Source: Comamonadaceae bacterium (GTDB lineage: Bacteria > Pseudomonadota > Gammaproteobacteria > Burkholderiales > Burkholderiaceae_C). From it: a stretch of DNA of 46,251 nt. This document shows, one piece after another, positions 9,256 through 18,787 of this stretch (position 1 is its first letter; every line of letters starts with the position of its first letter). The stretch spans positions 1-46,251 of the forward strand of contig CANFLU010000022.1 of the NCBI GenBank assembly GCA_947447975.1, given 5' to 3'. The notes under the pieces were generated by a model, which was not told the origin of the DNA, did no database searches, and was given only the letters and a program-made list of their open reading frames with translations. Position numbers and translations under genes: made by a program.

Positions 9256-10065
9256 ATGGAAATCAGCGCCCCTGCCCATTGGCATACGGTCGATTTTCTG
9301 TCCGACCTGCACCTAGAACGGCCTGATTCGCCCACTTTAGCGGGCTTTGCCCACTACCTAGAACACAGCCCGGCGCAAGCCTTGATGGTGCTGGGCGATT
9401 TATTTGAAGCTTGGGTGGGTGATGACGCGCTAGGCCTGACCGGCGATGTGGAGCAAAAGGTGGCGGCTATGCTGCTACACGCCTCGCGCCGCATGGAGGT
9501 TTTCATCATGTGCGGCAACCGCGACTTTTTGATGGGCCCGGCTTTCATGCAAGCCAGTGGCGCCCGCGCGCTGGCAGATACTTGCGTTCTCGAGTTTGCA
9601 AACCAGCGTTATGTACTCACCCATGGCGACGCGTTCTGCCTGGGAGATACCGACTACCTAGCGTTTCGCGCGCTTTCGCGCAGCCCGGCGTGGCAACAAG
9701 ATTTTTTGCATCAACCCTTGGCGGAACGCCAGGCCTTAGCGCGGCAGATGCGCGCGCAAAGCGTGGCCCATCAGGCCGCGATGCGCCAGCGAGGCGGGAT
9801 TAGCTGGCATGACCTAGACACGCGGGCGTGCTTGGATTGTTTAGCAAACGCCCGTGCCGACACCATGATTCATGGGCACACCCACCATCCGGATATGCAT
9901 GTCTTGGCTCCCGGTAAAACCCGTTGGGTACTCAGCGATTGGGATTTTGAAAGCAGTCCGCCCCGCGCCGATGGGCTGCGGCTAACCCGGCCCTCTCACT
10001 CACTTGATTCCCACGGCGGCATGCCTGTGTTGCAGCGCCTTAGCGCGCTGCAACTTAACGTTTAA
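9256..10065 (+). CDS. lpxH: UDP-2,3-diacylglucosamine diphosphatase LpxH
   Basis: Hydrolyses UDP-2,3-diacylglucosamine to lipid X in lipid A synthesis, so the organism makes an LPS outer membrane. The metallophosphoesterase motifs are present in order: D17-x-H19 in SDLHL, GDLFEAW with D48, GNRD with N88, then the histidine motifs around THGD and HGHTHHP. At 269 residues it is slightly longer than E. coli LpxH, with a short unmatched tail. It converges on, and overlaps by 11 nt, the end of the DUF349 gene. Confidence 0.95.
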   Translation: MEISAPAHWHTVDFLSDLHLERPDSPTLAGFAHYLEHSPAQALMVLGDLFEAWVGDDALGLTGDVEQKVAAMLLHASRRMEVFIMCGNRDFLMGPAFMQASGARALADTCVLEFANQRYVLTHGDAFCLGDTDYLAFRALSRSPAWQQDFLHQPLAERQALARQMRAQSVAHQAAMRQRGGISWHDLDTRACLDCLANARADTMIHGHTHHPDMHVLAPGKTRWVLSDWDFESSPPRADGLRLTRPSHSLDSHGGMPVLQRLSALQLNV

Positions 10066-12874
10066 GCAAAGCCTTTAAGGTGTTTTGCAGTCTTCTCGCC
10101 GGTTCAGGGGCGTAAGACGACGTCAGCACAGTGGCCACGTCCTGCGCCCAGGTTTGCTGTGGCGAAGGGTCGTTGCGCCGTGTGAGCAATTGCAATTGCA
10201 TCGCACGCCGTGCGTCGATGTGCTCCGCCGGCGTGGGCACTTCTGCGGCCATTTCCAGCCTGAGTAGCGCCTGCTGGCCGGTCTGCTCGGTAGCGCCTTG
10301 CACAAGGGCCGCCGCCCAAGCGTTACGCCCGGCGGCCTGCACCCTCGAACCCAACTCTTGCAAAGTGGGCAGCGCCTGCGCATCACGCCGCTCCCATGCA
10401 CCGAGCAACTGTGTCAGCGCCTCGCCATGGGCTTGCGCCGCCAGCTTCTTTAGCGCCCATTGCGCATTTTCTAAGGCGTCTCTTTGGGCGCGAAACGCCG
10501 CATCGCCCAAGCGCGGTTGGGCCGCGCGCGGGTCCTGGCGCGCACCAAAATTGTCGCTGCGCGGGCCCGCCTCGCGCCGGGGGTTGTCGCCAAAGCGGTT
10601 TTCACGGACGGGACGGGGCGCCTCGCGCCCGCCCGGGCCCTTAGCACCTGAGGGGCCGTCTTTACGGTCGCCCCATTTGCCAGGCCGCGCCGGCGCAGCC
10701 GCCGCTTGGCGCTGCATGCCGGGACGATCATCACCACGCATGGCCACCACCGGCTTGGGGACGGGCCGCGCCGGTGCAGTTACCGGCGAAGGCGCTGTTT
10801 CTATCTCGCTGGGGGCCTCCTGCGCGGCGGGCGGCTCAGGCATTTCTGGCGTCAGGCTGGCATCGCTCACCTCGCTGGCTTGCGGTGCCAAGGCGTCCGT
10901 GCTGCCCTCATCCGGCGCCGCGGCAGCCTGCGCAGCCTCTGCCGGTGGCAATAGCTTGTCGGCCGCCTGCGTTGCGGTTTGCGCGTGGGCCTCTTGTGCG
11001 CCGGCGGCGCTGACCTGGGCCTGCGCCTGGGCCTGGCCTTGCAATGCGGCTTCCAGCGCCGCAATCGCCTTGCGAATCACCTGGGCATCGCCTCCTGCAT
11101 TGGCGGCCTGCAGGGCTTTAGAGGCCTCTAGTACCGCGCGGTCCCGCTGGCCCAATGCCGCCTCTGCCGCCTCGCGTTCTTGGGTTTTGCGTTGAAACGC
11201 ATCGTCAATCGGTTTACGAAAAGCATCCCACAGTTTTTGTTCCAACCGCCGGTCCAGGGGCACTGCGTGGGCTTGGCCCTGCCAGCGTTGCTGCAAGGAC
11301 TTGACCGCATCAATGCGCAAGGCTGCGGCAGCGCCCAGCACTTTGGCCTCTTCGATCATGGCCTGGCGCAATTGGACGCTTTGGGCCTGCAAAGCCTCCA
11401 GCGGCTCGGCGGCATGGGCAATGGCTTGCTTCCACAGCGGCTGCAATTCGGCAAACGCCTTTTCCCCCAGGTGACCAGCATTGCGCCAGCGGTCGCCAAA
11501 CTGGTGCAGGATGCGGCTAAAGCCTTTCCAGTCGCCGTCCAAGGCAGTGCGGTTTGCGTCTGCCCAGGTTTTCACTTCCTCAATCAGGGCCAGGCGTTGC
11601 TGGCGGTGTTCCAGCGCGTCGGCTTTAAGTTTTTCCAGCCAAACTTCCACCACTTTATGTGCAGCGTTGCAAGCTTCGTCAAAGCGTTTCCACAAGCCAT
11701 GGTTGGGCACACCACCTTGGTCGGTTTGTTTCCATTGCTCGCGCATGGCGCGCAGGGTTTCCTGCATCTTGCGCCCGCCCAGTGATTGGCCCTCGGGACG
11801 CTTGAGCAGGCCCTCGGCCTTGATAACCAATTCTTCACGCAGCTGATCGGCGCGCCAGCGCTGCCATCCTTCGAGCTCGCCCGCGGCGGCCAAAGCGGCT
11901 TGGGCTTGCGCGTCGAGTTTTGCGTCGATCAAGCGGCCAAACTCTTTGAGGGCTTGGCGCAAGGCATTGGCCGCGCCGGCGCTGGCTTTGCCATGGCCCT
12001 GGCCGACTTCGGCTTCCAATTGCGCCAATACTTCCTGTACTTTGGCCTGTGCCGCCTCGCGCAGCGCCGGATCGGCCGGGGGTTTTGCAGGCTTTGCGGC
12101 CGGCTGCGCCTGCTGGCGCTGTACGCGCAAAGCCTCGGCCCAAACGGCAACCGGGGGCAGCGGGGCCTGCGGATCTTGCGCTGCCAGCACGGTTTGCGCT
12201 AACACCGATTCAAAGGCTTCCCACACCAGCAACAACTGGGCGCGCGCCGTGTCGAGCACCGGTGCAAATTTCATGTCCACGCTAGGCCACTGGGCGTGCG
12301 CCAGCAACAACTGCGCCTGACTTTGCCATTGCGCCACGTCTTCAGCGAGCCCCATCTGCGCGGCCTGCGCATCCTGCCAGGGCTTGGTGGACATCACTTC
12401 AATCCTTTGTGCCAACAGCACGGCCGCTTCGCGCTGCACTTGCGCCTGGTGCTGCAAGTCCTCAATCAAGCGCACCCGTTCGGCCAATTGCAGTTTGATA
12501 CCGGCCAAGGGTTCGCGGCTGAGCGGCGCGCCAGCTTTGGCGGCATCGCGCTGCCAGGCCAGGGCGTCCGCAATATTCAATTTGGACAATGCAAGCAAAG
12601 CGCTCGCCTTGGCTTGCCATTCGGCTGCGATGGCCTCTTGGGCTTTTGCGCGCTTGGCATCATCCAGGCGTTCGCGTAGGAGTTTGGCCGCGCCCTTGTC
12701 ACGCGAGCTCAGTTCACGGTACACATCCGCGATAGCATCTTGCGCCGGATCACCGGCCAGCCAATCTTTGACCCGCTGCGCCCGCTCACCCGAAGTCGCC
12801 GCAGAAAAAGCGCCGCCCGTCAGGGCGTCCCAATGGGCAATGTCATGGGTCTTATTGGATGCGGTCATCGACAC
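10055..12874 (-). CDS. Large DUF349-domain protein
   Basis: A 939-residue, Ala/Gln-rich, largely helical cytoplasmic protein of unknown function. Several tryptophan-containing helical units of the DUF349 type recur between about 150 and 600 (W-x-x-F and LxxRW-like patterns around residues 335-560). They are followed by a disordered Ala/Pro/Gly/Arg-rich stretch (about 620-790) and a second helical region to the end. There is no signal peptide or membrane segment. DUF349 proteins are common in Burkholderiales but uncharacterised in mechanism; E. coli YccE/YhgF-type assignments would be guesses. A start at ATG 12868 is equally possible. Confidence 0.85.
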   Translation of the reverse strand: MSMTASNKTHDIAHWDALTGGAFSAATSGERAQRVKDWLAGDPAQDAIADVYRELSSRDKGAAKLLRERLDDAKRAKAQEAIAAEWQAKASALLALSKLNIADALAWQRDAAKAGAPLSREPLAGIKLQLAERVRLIEDLQHQAQVQREAAVLLAQRIEVMSTKPWQDAQAAQMGLAEDVAQWQSQAQLLLAHAQWPSVDMKFAPVLDTARAQLLLVWEAFESVLAQTVLAAQDPQAPLPPVAVWAEALRVQRQQAQPAAKPAKPPADPALREAAQAKVQEVLAQLEAEVGQGHGKASAGAANALRQALKEFGRLIDAKLDAQAQAALAAAGELEGWQRWRADQLREELVIKAEGLLKRPEGQSLGGRKMQETLRAMREQWKQTDQGGVPNHGLWKRFDEACNAAHKVVEVWLEKLKADALEHRQQRLALIEEVKTWADANRTALDGDWKGFSRILHQFGDRWRNAGHLGEKAFAELQPLWKQAIAHAAEPLEALQAQSVQLRQAMIEEAKVLGAAAALRIDAVKSLQQRWQGQAHAVPLDRRLEQKLWDAFRKPIDDAFQRKTQEREAAEAALGQRDRAVLEASKALQAANAGGDAQVIRKAIAALEAALQGQAQAQAQVSAAGAQEAHAQTATQAADKLLPPAEAAQAAAAPDEGSTDALAPQASEVSDASLTPEMPEPPAAQEAPSEIETAPSPVTAPARPVPKPVVAMRGDDRPGMQRQAAAAPARPGKWGDRKDGPSGAKGPGGREAPRPVRENRFGDNPRREAGPRSDNFGARQDPRAAQPRLGDAAFRAQRDALENAQWALKKLAAQAHGEALTQLLGAWERRDAQALPTLQELGSRVQAAGRNAWAAALVQGATEQTGQQALLRLEMAAEVPTPAEHIDARRAMQLQLLTRRNDPSPQQTWAQDVATVLTSSYAPEPARRLQNTLKALLKR

Positions 12875-13246
12875 GTGAAGCCTTGCAAAGTAGTACTAAA
12901 GAAAAAGCGGCGCCAAATGCCGCTGAGCGGGCGCAATTGTCCTTCAATGCAGCGGCTTCGGGCAAGGAGGCGCCAAATTTAGCCGGACCGGGTGGCAAAA
13001 GCAGGTCGTGACCGGCAAGAGCCGTGCTCTGGCAAAAGGGCCAAAGGTGACGGTAGGCCGGTATAATCCACGATCCAAAGCGAAGCCCGTGCGACCCGCA
13101 CCCGCATTCGCGCGAGCAGCACACCCCCCCTTGTCTGGCCCGGGGTTCTGCGCTACCCCACCGGCCTGGCGATGCGGGCCTGTCTCTTCAATAGTGTGCC
13201 TACCGGGACCAGTTTCGCCGCGGGGCGCCAGTGCACAAGGAGCCGC
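12875..13246 (+). other. Divergent intergenic region with promoter and structured leader or small RNA
   Basis: This 372-bp gap separates the minus-strand DUF349 gene from the plus-strand transglycosylase. A perfect TATAAT lies at 13062-13067 without a clear -35. Downstream, the sequence is dense in GC hairpins: a GTGCG/CGCAC stem near 13089, a long stem in which GGCC and CGGGGT pair with ACCCC and GGCC (about 13136-13167), and an outer TGGCG/CGCCA pairing (about 13168 to 13231). It may be a long 5' leader or an independent structured RNA. I see no protein gene in it. Confidence 0.45.
13062..13067 (+). promoter_or_regulatory. Consensus -10 box upstream of transglycosylase
   Basis: A perfect TATAAT in otherwise GC-rich DNA, placing a start site near 13074 and a leader of about 170 nt before the gene. 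No convincing -35 box is seen at 16-18 nt spacing. Confidence 0.5.
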
Positions 13247-14062
13247 ATGCACCCCCTCCCAAGCCTTCGCAAATCGCTCAGCGTGGTTGCCGGCGACATC
13301 GTCCACGGATTCATGGAAATCACCCACAACAGCTTTGCCCTTGTGGGTCTGGCCGTCATGTTTTTCGGACTCACCATCAGCTTGCAGCCCAACTTACGCC
13401 ATGCGGGTGAATTGCAATTGATGGAGTGGCTGCAAGACCATCAAGAAACGATCTCCAGCCTGGTTACGGGCACCGCCACCGATCGCGTGACGGCGATGAA
13501 CCCCAAAGACCTGCCCAAGCCCCAGTCTGCCGTGACCCAATGGTTAAGCCGCAAGTACAACATCGCACCCGAGCCCATGGCGGCATTGGTGGCCGAGTCC
13601 TTTGCGGCCGGTACCAAAGCCAAAATCGACCCATTGCTGATCCTGGCCGTGATGGCCGTGGAGTCCGGCTTTAACCCGATTGCGCAAAGCCCTATGGGAG
13701 CGCAAGGTCTGATGCAGGTGATGCCGCAAGTGCATAGCGATAAATACACCCGCTTTGGCGGCAAACTGGCTGCCTTTGACGCTGTTTCCAACGTCCGCGT
13801 GGGCGTCAAAGTGCTGCAGGAATGCATTGCGCGCGCCGGCTCAGCAGAAGCAGGGCTCAGGCTGTATGTGGGTGCCGGTAACCTAGAAGATGATGGCGGG
13901 TATGCCGGAAAAGTCTTGGCCGAGCAGTCGCGATTGCAAGCCGTGTTTAGCGGCCGCCCGATGCCCTTGTCGGCGCCCGCCGCTGAAGCCAAACCTGTGG
14001 TCTTGAAAAATGATATCCCCGCACCCGGCGGGGCGCTGGGCCTGGGCCAGCGGGAACTTTGA
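13247..14062 (+). CDS. Membrane-anchored lytic transglycosylase (SLT domain)
   Basis: Predicted to cleave peptidoglycan glycan strands with 1,6-anhydro product formation. One membrane segment lies at about 28-46 (FALVGLAVMFFGLTISL). The catalytic SLT domain runs from about 100, with the typical LAVMAVESGFNP (catalytic E139) and the following SPMGAQGLMQVMP motif. I chose ATG 13247 because of the AAGGAG Shine-Dalgarno 6 nt upstream; an earlier in-frame ATG at 13172 has none and would displace the membrane segment. The product is 271 residues. Confidence 0.92.
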   Translation: MHPLPSLRKSLSVVAGDIVHGFMEITHNSFALVGLAVMFFGLTISLQPNLRHAGELQLMEWLQDHQETISSLVTGTATDRVTAMNPKDLPKPQSAVTQWLSRKYNIAPEPMAALVAESFAAGTKAKIDPLLILAVMAVESGFNPIAQSPMGAQGLMQVMPQVHSDKYTRFGGKLAAFDAVSNVRVGVKVLQECIARAGSAEAGLRLYVGAGNLEDDGGYAGKVLAEQSRLQAVFSGRPMPLSAPAAEAKPVVLKNDIPAPGGALGLGQREL

Positions 14063-14242
14063 AAGCCGCCACTAAAATCGCCGCCAACCCGCCGCGCCGG
14101 TACCACCGGACGTACGCAGGGCGCCTGACCCCAGGCCACGTTGGAAATTTCCGGGTTACCCACCCAAAGCCCATAAGAATAGCGGCCATTGCCACCGTCA
14201 ATGCTGCACTTGAAGATTTCACACAACTTTTAGGACATTCCC

Positions 14243-15487
14243 ATGTATCACCGTAATCATTTGATCGAGCAAACCGACCCCGAGCTCTGGGCCGCCATCC
14301 AAGCGGAAAACGCGCGCCAGGAACACCATATCGAGTTAATCGCTAGCGAAAACTACGCTTCGCCGGCCGTTATGGCGGCCCAAGGCAGCCAACTCACCAA
14401 TAAATATGCCGAGGGCTACCCCGGCAAGCGTTACTACGGCGGCTGCGAAAACGTGGACGTAGCCGAGCAATTGGCCATAGACCGCGTCAAACAGATTTTT
14501 GGCGCGGATGCGGCCAATGTGCAGCCCCACTGCGGCGCATCGGCCAACGTAGCGGTGTTTTTGGCTTTCCTCCAACCCGGCGACACCATCATGGGCATGA
14601 GCCTGGCAGAAGGCGGGCATTTGACACATGGCATGGCACTCAATATGAGCGGCAAATGGTTCAAGGTCGTCAGCTACGGCCTAGATGCCAACGAAGCCAT
14701 CGACTACGACGCGATGGAGCGCAAAGCCCACGAGTCCAAACCCAAGCTCATCATCGCTGGCGCTAGCGCTTATTCGCTGCACATTGACTTTGCGCGCTTC
14801 GCGAAGGTGGCCAAAGATGTGGGTGCGATATTCTTGGTGGACATGGCGCATTACGCCGGCCTGATCGCTGCAGGCCTTTACCCCAACCCGGTGCCGCATG
14901 CTGACGTGGTCACCTCCACCACCCACAAAAGCCTGCGCGGCCCGCGCGGCGGCATTATTTTGATGAAAGCCGAGCATGAAAAAGCCATCAACAGCGCCAT
15001 GTTCCCTGGCCTGCAAGGCGGCCCCTTGATGCACGTTATAGCCGCCAAAGCGGTGGCCTTCAAAGAAGCGCTGGGCGATGGCTTCAAAGCCTACCAGCAG
15101 CAAGTGCTGACCAATGCCGACATCGTGGCCAAAACCCTGACCGAGCGCGGCCTGCGCATCGTCAGCGGCGGCACCCAAAGCCACGTGATGCTGGTCGATT
15201 TACGCTCCAAAAAAATCACCGGCAAAGACGCCGAGCGCGTGCTGGGCGATGCCCACATGACCATTAATAAGAACGCCATCCCTAACGACCCCGAGAAACC
15301 GATGGTGACCAGTGGCGTGCGCATCGGCACCCCCGCCATGACCACGCGCGGCTTCAAGGACGAGGAGGCACGTGCCACCGCGCACCTGATCGCTGATGTA
15401 CTGGACAACCCGCACGATGCGGCCAATATCGCAGCGGTGCGCGCGAAGGTGCATGCACTGACTGCCCGCTTTCCGGTCTACGGCTAG
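14243..15487 (+). CDS. glyA: Serine hydroxymethyltransferase
   Basis: PLP enzyme converting serine and tetrahydrofolate to glycine and methylene-THF, the main source of one-carbon units. The 414-residue product contains the ELIASENY N-terminal motif and the PLP-binding [14 protein letters not shown] segment, with K229 as the Schiff-base lysine. The 180 nt upstream contain a TAAGAAT -10-like box near 14175 but no riboswitch I can recognise. It is followed after 5 nt by nrdR, an order frequent in proteobacteria. Confidence 0.97.
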   Translation: MYHRNHLIEQTDPELWAAIQAENARQEHHIELIASENYASPAVMAAQGSQLTNKYAEGYPGKRYYGGCENVDVAEQLAIDRVKQIFGADAANVQPHCGASANVAVFLAFLQPGDTIMGMSLAEGGHLTHGMALNMSGKWFKVVSYGLDANEAIDYDAMERKAHESKPKLIIAGASAYSLHIDFARFAKVAKDVGAIFLVDMAHYAGLIAAGLYPNPVPHADVVTSTTHKSLRGPRGGIILMKAEHEKAINSAMFPGLQGGPLMHVIAAKAVAFKEALGDGFKAYQQQVLTNADIVAKTLTERGLRIVSGGTQSHVMLVDLRSKKITGKDAERVLGDAHMTINKNAIPNDPEKPMVTSGVRIGTPAMTTRGFKDEEARATAHLIADVLDNPHDAANIAAVRAKVHALTARFPVYG

Positions 15488-15492
15488 ACCTG

Positions 15493-15942
15493 ATGAAGTG
15501 CCCTTTTTGCAGCCATTCGGAAACCCCTGTGGTGGAAACCCGCATGGCCGAGGATGGGGACTTCATCCGCAGGCGGCGCCAGTGCGGCGCCTGCGAAAAA
15601 CGCTTCACCACCTACGAGCGGGCCGATGTCAGCTATCCGGTGGTGGTCAAAAAAGACGGACGGCGCATAGATTTTGACCAAAGCAAAATCGTCGGTTCCA
15701 TGAAGCTGGCCTTGCGCAAACGCCCTGTCAGCACCGAACAAATCGACAGCGCCATGGAACGCATCCAGGAAAAACTGCTGACCTCTGGGCTGCGCGAAGT
15801 GTCTTCCACCCGGATCGGCGAACTGGTGATGCGCGAACTGAAAAAACTGGACAAAGTAGCCTATGTACGTTTTGCCAGCGTGTACCGCAGTTTTGAAGAC
15901 ATCGATGACTTCAAGACCCTGGTCAACGAGGTCAACAATTAA
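15493..15942 (+). CDS. nrdR: Transcriptional repressor NrdR
   Basis: Represses ribonucleotide reductase genes in response to ATP/dATP. The 149-residue product has the N-terminal zinc ribbon (C3, C6, C31, C34), the [16 protein letters not shown] signature, and an ATP-cone domain (about 48-138). Position directly after glyA, and before riboflavin genes, is typical. Confidence 0.97.
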   Translation: MKCPFCSHSETPVVETRMAEDGDFIRRRRQCGACEKRFTTYERADVSYPVVVKKDGRRIDFDQSKIVGSMKLALRKRPVSTEQIDSAMERIQEKLLTSGLREVSSTRIGELVMRELKKLDKVAYVRFASVYRSFEDIDDFKTLVNEVNN

Positions 15943-15954
15943 GCCCGCCGCGGC

Positions 15955-17091
15955 TTGATTGACACAGGCCATAGCACCGTGCCGCATATTGCTCATGCAT
16001 TGCGCCTGGCCGAAGCTGCGCTCAACCTCACCTCCCCCAACCCGCGCGTAGGCTGTGTGCTGGTCAACCCAGATGGCCAGGTCATCGGTGAGGGCCATAC
16101 CCAAATGGCTGGTGGCCCGCATGCCGAAATCATGGCGCTGCGCGACGCGCAAGTCCAAGGCCATCGCACCCATGGCGCCACCGCCTATGTGACGCTAGAA
16201 CCCTGCGCGCACCAGGGTCGCACCGGGCCGTGCTGCGACGCGCTAGCGCAAGCGGGCATCGCACGCGTGGTCGCGTCCCTGCAAGACCCCAACCCGCTGG
16301 TCGCAGGCCAGGGCTTTGCCAAGCTGCGCGCTGCTGGTATTGCGGTGCAAGTCGGACCCGGCGCCACAGAATCACGCGAACTCAATATTGGATTTTTCAG
16401 CCGCATGCAGCGGCAAAGGCCTTGGATGCGCCTCAAGGTGGCCGCGTCGCTGGACGGCGCAACGGCTTTGGACAATGGCAAAAGCCAATGGATTACTGGT
16501 GCAGAGGCCCGGACCGATGGCCATGCCTGGCGCGCGCGCGCCTGCGCGGTCCTGACCGGTGTGGGCACGGTGCTACAGGACAAGCCGCTACTGGACGTAC
16601 GCCATGTGGCAACGCCGCGCCAGCCCATGCTGGTGATTGTCGACAGCGCTTTGCAAACGCCCCCCGATGCCGCTTTGTTCGGACCGCAACGCCAGGTGTT
16701 GATTTATGCGGCCCAGCCCCATGCCGGGCGTGAAGCGGCCCTGCGCATGTCGGGCGCGGACATTGTGTATTTGCCCGGACCCACGGGCGACGATGGCCGC
16801 GCTCCCAAAGTGGATTTGCAAGCCATGGCCCAGGACCTGGCAAGGCGGGAATGCAATGAAGTGCATATCGAGGCCGGACACCAACTCAATGGCTCGTTGT
16901 TGCGCGCCGGTCTGGTCGATGACCTGCTGGTGTACCTGGCGCCGCTGTGGTTGGGCCAAGGTGCAGGCATGTCCAACTTCGGGCCCCTGAGCGAACTGGC
17001 CCAAGGGCTGGCACTAGACTTTCAAAGCACTCAGCAGATCGGTCCGGACCTGCGCATCTTGGCGCGTGTTCGAGGCAGCGCAGATTTTTAG
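15955..17091 (+). CDS. ribD: Bifunctional riboflavin deaminase/reductase RibD
   Basis: Catalyses deamination then reduction of the pyrimidine intermediate in riboflavin synthesis. The N-terminal deaminase domain has the zinc motif H56-A-E58 and the PCAHQGRTGPC cluster (C84, C93). The C-terminal reductase domain starts near residue 155 (RPWMRLKVAASLDG) and runs to the end. Start uncertain: TTG 15955 gives the full frame, GTG 15979 is an alternative and keeps all conserved parts; neither has a strong ribosome binding site. The 3' end is separated from the ribE start by 19 nt. Confidence 0.94.
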   Translation: MIDTGHSTVPHIAHALRLAEAALNLTSPNPRVGCVLVNPDGQVIGEGHTQMAGGPHAEIMALRDAQVQGHRTHGATAYVTLEPCAHQGRTGPCCDALAQAGIARVVASLQDPNPLVAGQGFAKLRAAGIAVQVGPGATESRELNIGFFSRMQRQRPWMRLKVAASLDGATALDNGKSQWITGAEARTDGHAWRARACAVLTGVGTVLQDKPLLDVRHVATPRQPMLVIVDSALQTPPDAALFGPQRQVLIYAAQPHAGREAALRMSGADIVYLPGPTGDDGRAPKVDLQAMAQDLARRECNEVHIEAGHQLNGSLLRAGLVDDLLVYLAPLWLGQGAGMSNFGPLSELAQGLALDFQSTQQIGPDLRILARVRGSADF

Positions 17092-17110
17092 CATGGAGAC
17101 AACGACTAGT

Positions 17111-17749
17111 ATGTTTACAGGCATCATCACCGGCGTAGGCCGCATCACCCGCATCGACGATTTGGGCGCCAGCCAGACACACGGCAAGCGCTTGCATGTG
17201 CAATGCCCTCCAGGCTACTTAGATGACGCCGGCCTGGGCGACAGTATTGCCATCAACGGCGCGTGCATGACGGTCACCACCTTGCAGCAGGATGCGCAGA
17301 CGCCGGTTTTTACCCTGGACATATCTGCTGAATCACTAGATAAGACGGCGGGCCTGGACTCGGTGGGCGACGTCAATCTGGAAAAAGCCCTGCGCGCCAA
17401 TGACCGCCTGGGAGGCCATCTGGTCTCTGGCCATGTCGATGGCATTGGCGAAGTGACCCATTTTGCGCCGGTGGGCGAAAGCTGGGAATTGCGCATATGT
17501 GCGCCACAGGCACTAGGCAAATACCTGGCCTACAAAGGATCTATCACCGTCAACGGCGTCAGCCTGACCGTCAACCGCGTCAATGACTTGGGCGTCGGAT
17601 GCGAGTTCAGCATCAATTTAATACCGCACACCATTAACAACACCGCACTGCACCGCTTGGCCCCCGGCATACGCGTAAACCTGGAGATCGATGTAATTGC
17701 GCGCTATGTAGAGCGCATGCTCAGCTTGGGCACACAAGCGGGCAGCTAG
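17111..17749 (+). CDS. ribE: Riboflavin synthase, alpha subunit
   Basis: Converts two lumazine molecules to riboflavin and the pyrimidine precursor. The MFTGIITGVG N-terminus is the family signature, and the protein shows the expected internal duplication (two lumazine-binding barrels, about 1-97 and 98-200). I chose ATG 17111 because the family always begins at MFTGI; earlier in-frame ATGs at 17066 and 17093 overlap or abut ribD. A GGAGA lies about 11 nt upstream. Confidence 0.96.
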   Translation: MFTGIITGVGRITRIDDLGASQTHGKRLHVQCPPGYLDDAGLGDSIAINGACMTVTTLQQDAQTPVFTLDISAESLDKTAGLDSVGDVNLEKALRANDRLGGHLVSGHVDGIGEVTHFAPVGESWELRICAPQALGKYLAYKGSITVNGVSLTVNRVNDLGVGCEFSINLIPHTINNTALHRLAPGIRVNLEIDVIARYVERMLSLGTQAGS

Positions 17750-17797
17750 TTGTCGCGCCTGCCTGCTACGAAGCCCGCAGCAGGCACCAAGCCTGTG

Positions 17798-18718
17798 CTA
17801 AAACAAAAAACCAGTGGAGAACACCTGCTCGGACATCCACACCGCATGGTCTGCAGTGCCCTGGTACACCGGCACACCCCGCAAGACGCCGTAGGCAAAT
17901 TTTTGGGTCGCCTCGACATACACACTTTTATAAATACGGTAGCGCAGTCCTAGCTCGGCACCGGCGGTCCAGCCATTGACCTGCCACCAATCATGGCTGT
18001 CAAAGCAGCAGACACGCTCACCTTTGGGGCCGACTTCGTTGTGGTTACCCAAGATCGTGTTGTCCGCATGCGGCAGCAAGATGCCGGCACCCAGGCGACT
18101 GATGAGTTGCAACTGCCCTTGCTCCTGCCTAGGGCCATGCAAATGGCGGAACCAAACCGCATTGACCATTAAGTGGTTAAAACCATTGTGCAATGCATAC
18201 TCGAACGCAGGTGCGCCCAGCACCATGGGGCTGGTGGCAGGGGCCTTGTTGATGGTACCGCTCACACGCACGGTTTGACCCGCGTCGGTGTTGTATTTGC
18301 TGTGGTCGTAGTTGAACTCAATTGCAAAGGTTTTTTCCGGGTTCAGGAAGTAACCAAAACGGACGTTTTCCTGCGGCGAAGTCAGGTCTAATTTAAATAA
18401 TGCGTTGACGGCATCGCCCACGTTGCCGGGGAAATCACTGGCATTGACCTGGTACAAGGTGAAGTCATTCCCGAGGCTGGGCTGCGACACATGAATGTCC
18501 GAGGGCGCGTACTGCTGGCGGCTATAGCCCCAAGAAAAATACCATTTGCCATCATCCTTCAAGGCCTGATCGAAATTGGCGGCTGGGGCATCGGTCGCAA
18601 TAATCGTTGCCGGTGCATCGGCAGGCTTAAGCGGCGCTTGCTGTGCCCCTGCCGGGATCGATAAAGAGACTACCACCAGGGCCCCGCAAAACAGGCTCAG
18701 GGGAGGTATATTTTTCAT
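17798..18718 (-). CDS. Predicted outer-membrane beta-barrel protein
   Basis: A 306-residue exported protein of unknown function. A signal peptide (1-25, ending in AGAQ) precedes a region of short alternating hydrophobic/polar strands rich in Tyr, Phe and Trp, and the last residue is Phe, the classical C-terminal signal of outer-membrane barrels recognised by BamA. The strand pattern resembles small OmpW/MipA-like barrels, but I do not recognise the family. Convergent with ribE, 48 nt apart; no partner gene is adjacent. Confidence 0.75.
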   Translation of the reverse strand: MKNIPPLSLFCGALVVVSLSIPAGAQQAPLKPADAPATIIATDAPAANFDQALKDDGKWYFSWGYSRQQYAPSDIHVSQPSLGNDFTLYQVNASDFPGNVGDAVNALFKLDLTSPQENVRFGYFLNPEKTFAIEFNYDHSKYNTDAGQTVRVSGTINKAPATSPMVLGAPAFEYALHNGFNHLMVNAVWFRHLHGPRQEQGQLQLISRLGAGILLPHADNTILGNHNEVGPKGERVCCFDSHDWWQVNGWTAGAELGLRYRIYKSVYVEATQKFAYGVLRGVPVYQGTADHAVWMSEQVFSTGFLF

Positions 18719-18787
18719 GGCGCGCTTTCAAGAACAAGCCCAATTTTAGTGCTTGCCTTTGCTGGGCTGGCGCGCAAGGCGCCCGGC

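Noticed and set aside
10131..11195. 354-codon plus-strand open frame
   Set aside because: Antisense to the DUF349 gene, Cys/Ala/Ser-rich low-complexity translation typical of shadows.
13074..13246. 6S RNA by position near a transglycosylase
   Set aside because: I could not find the characteristic central bubble or closing stem, so I report only a structured region.
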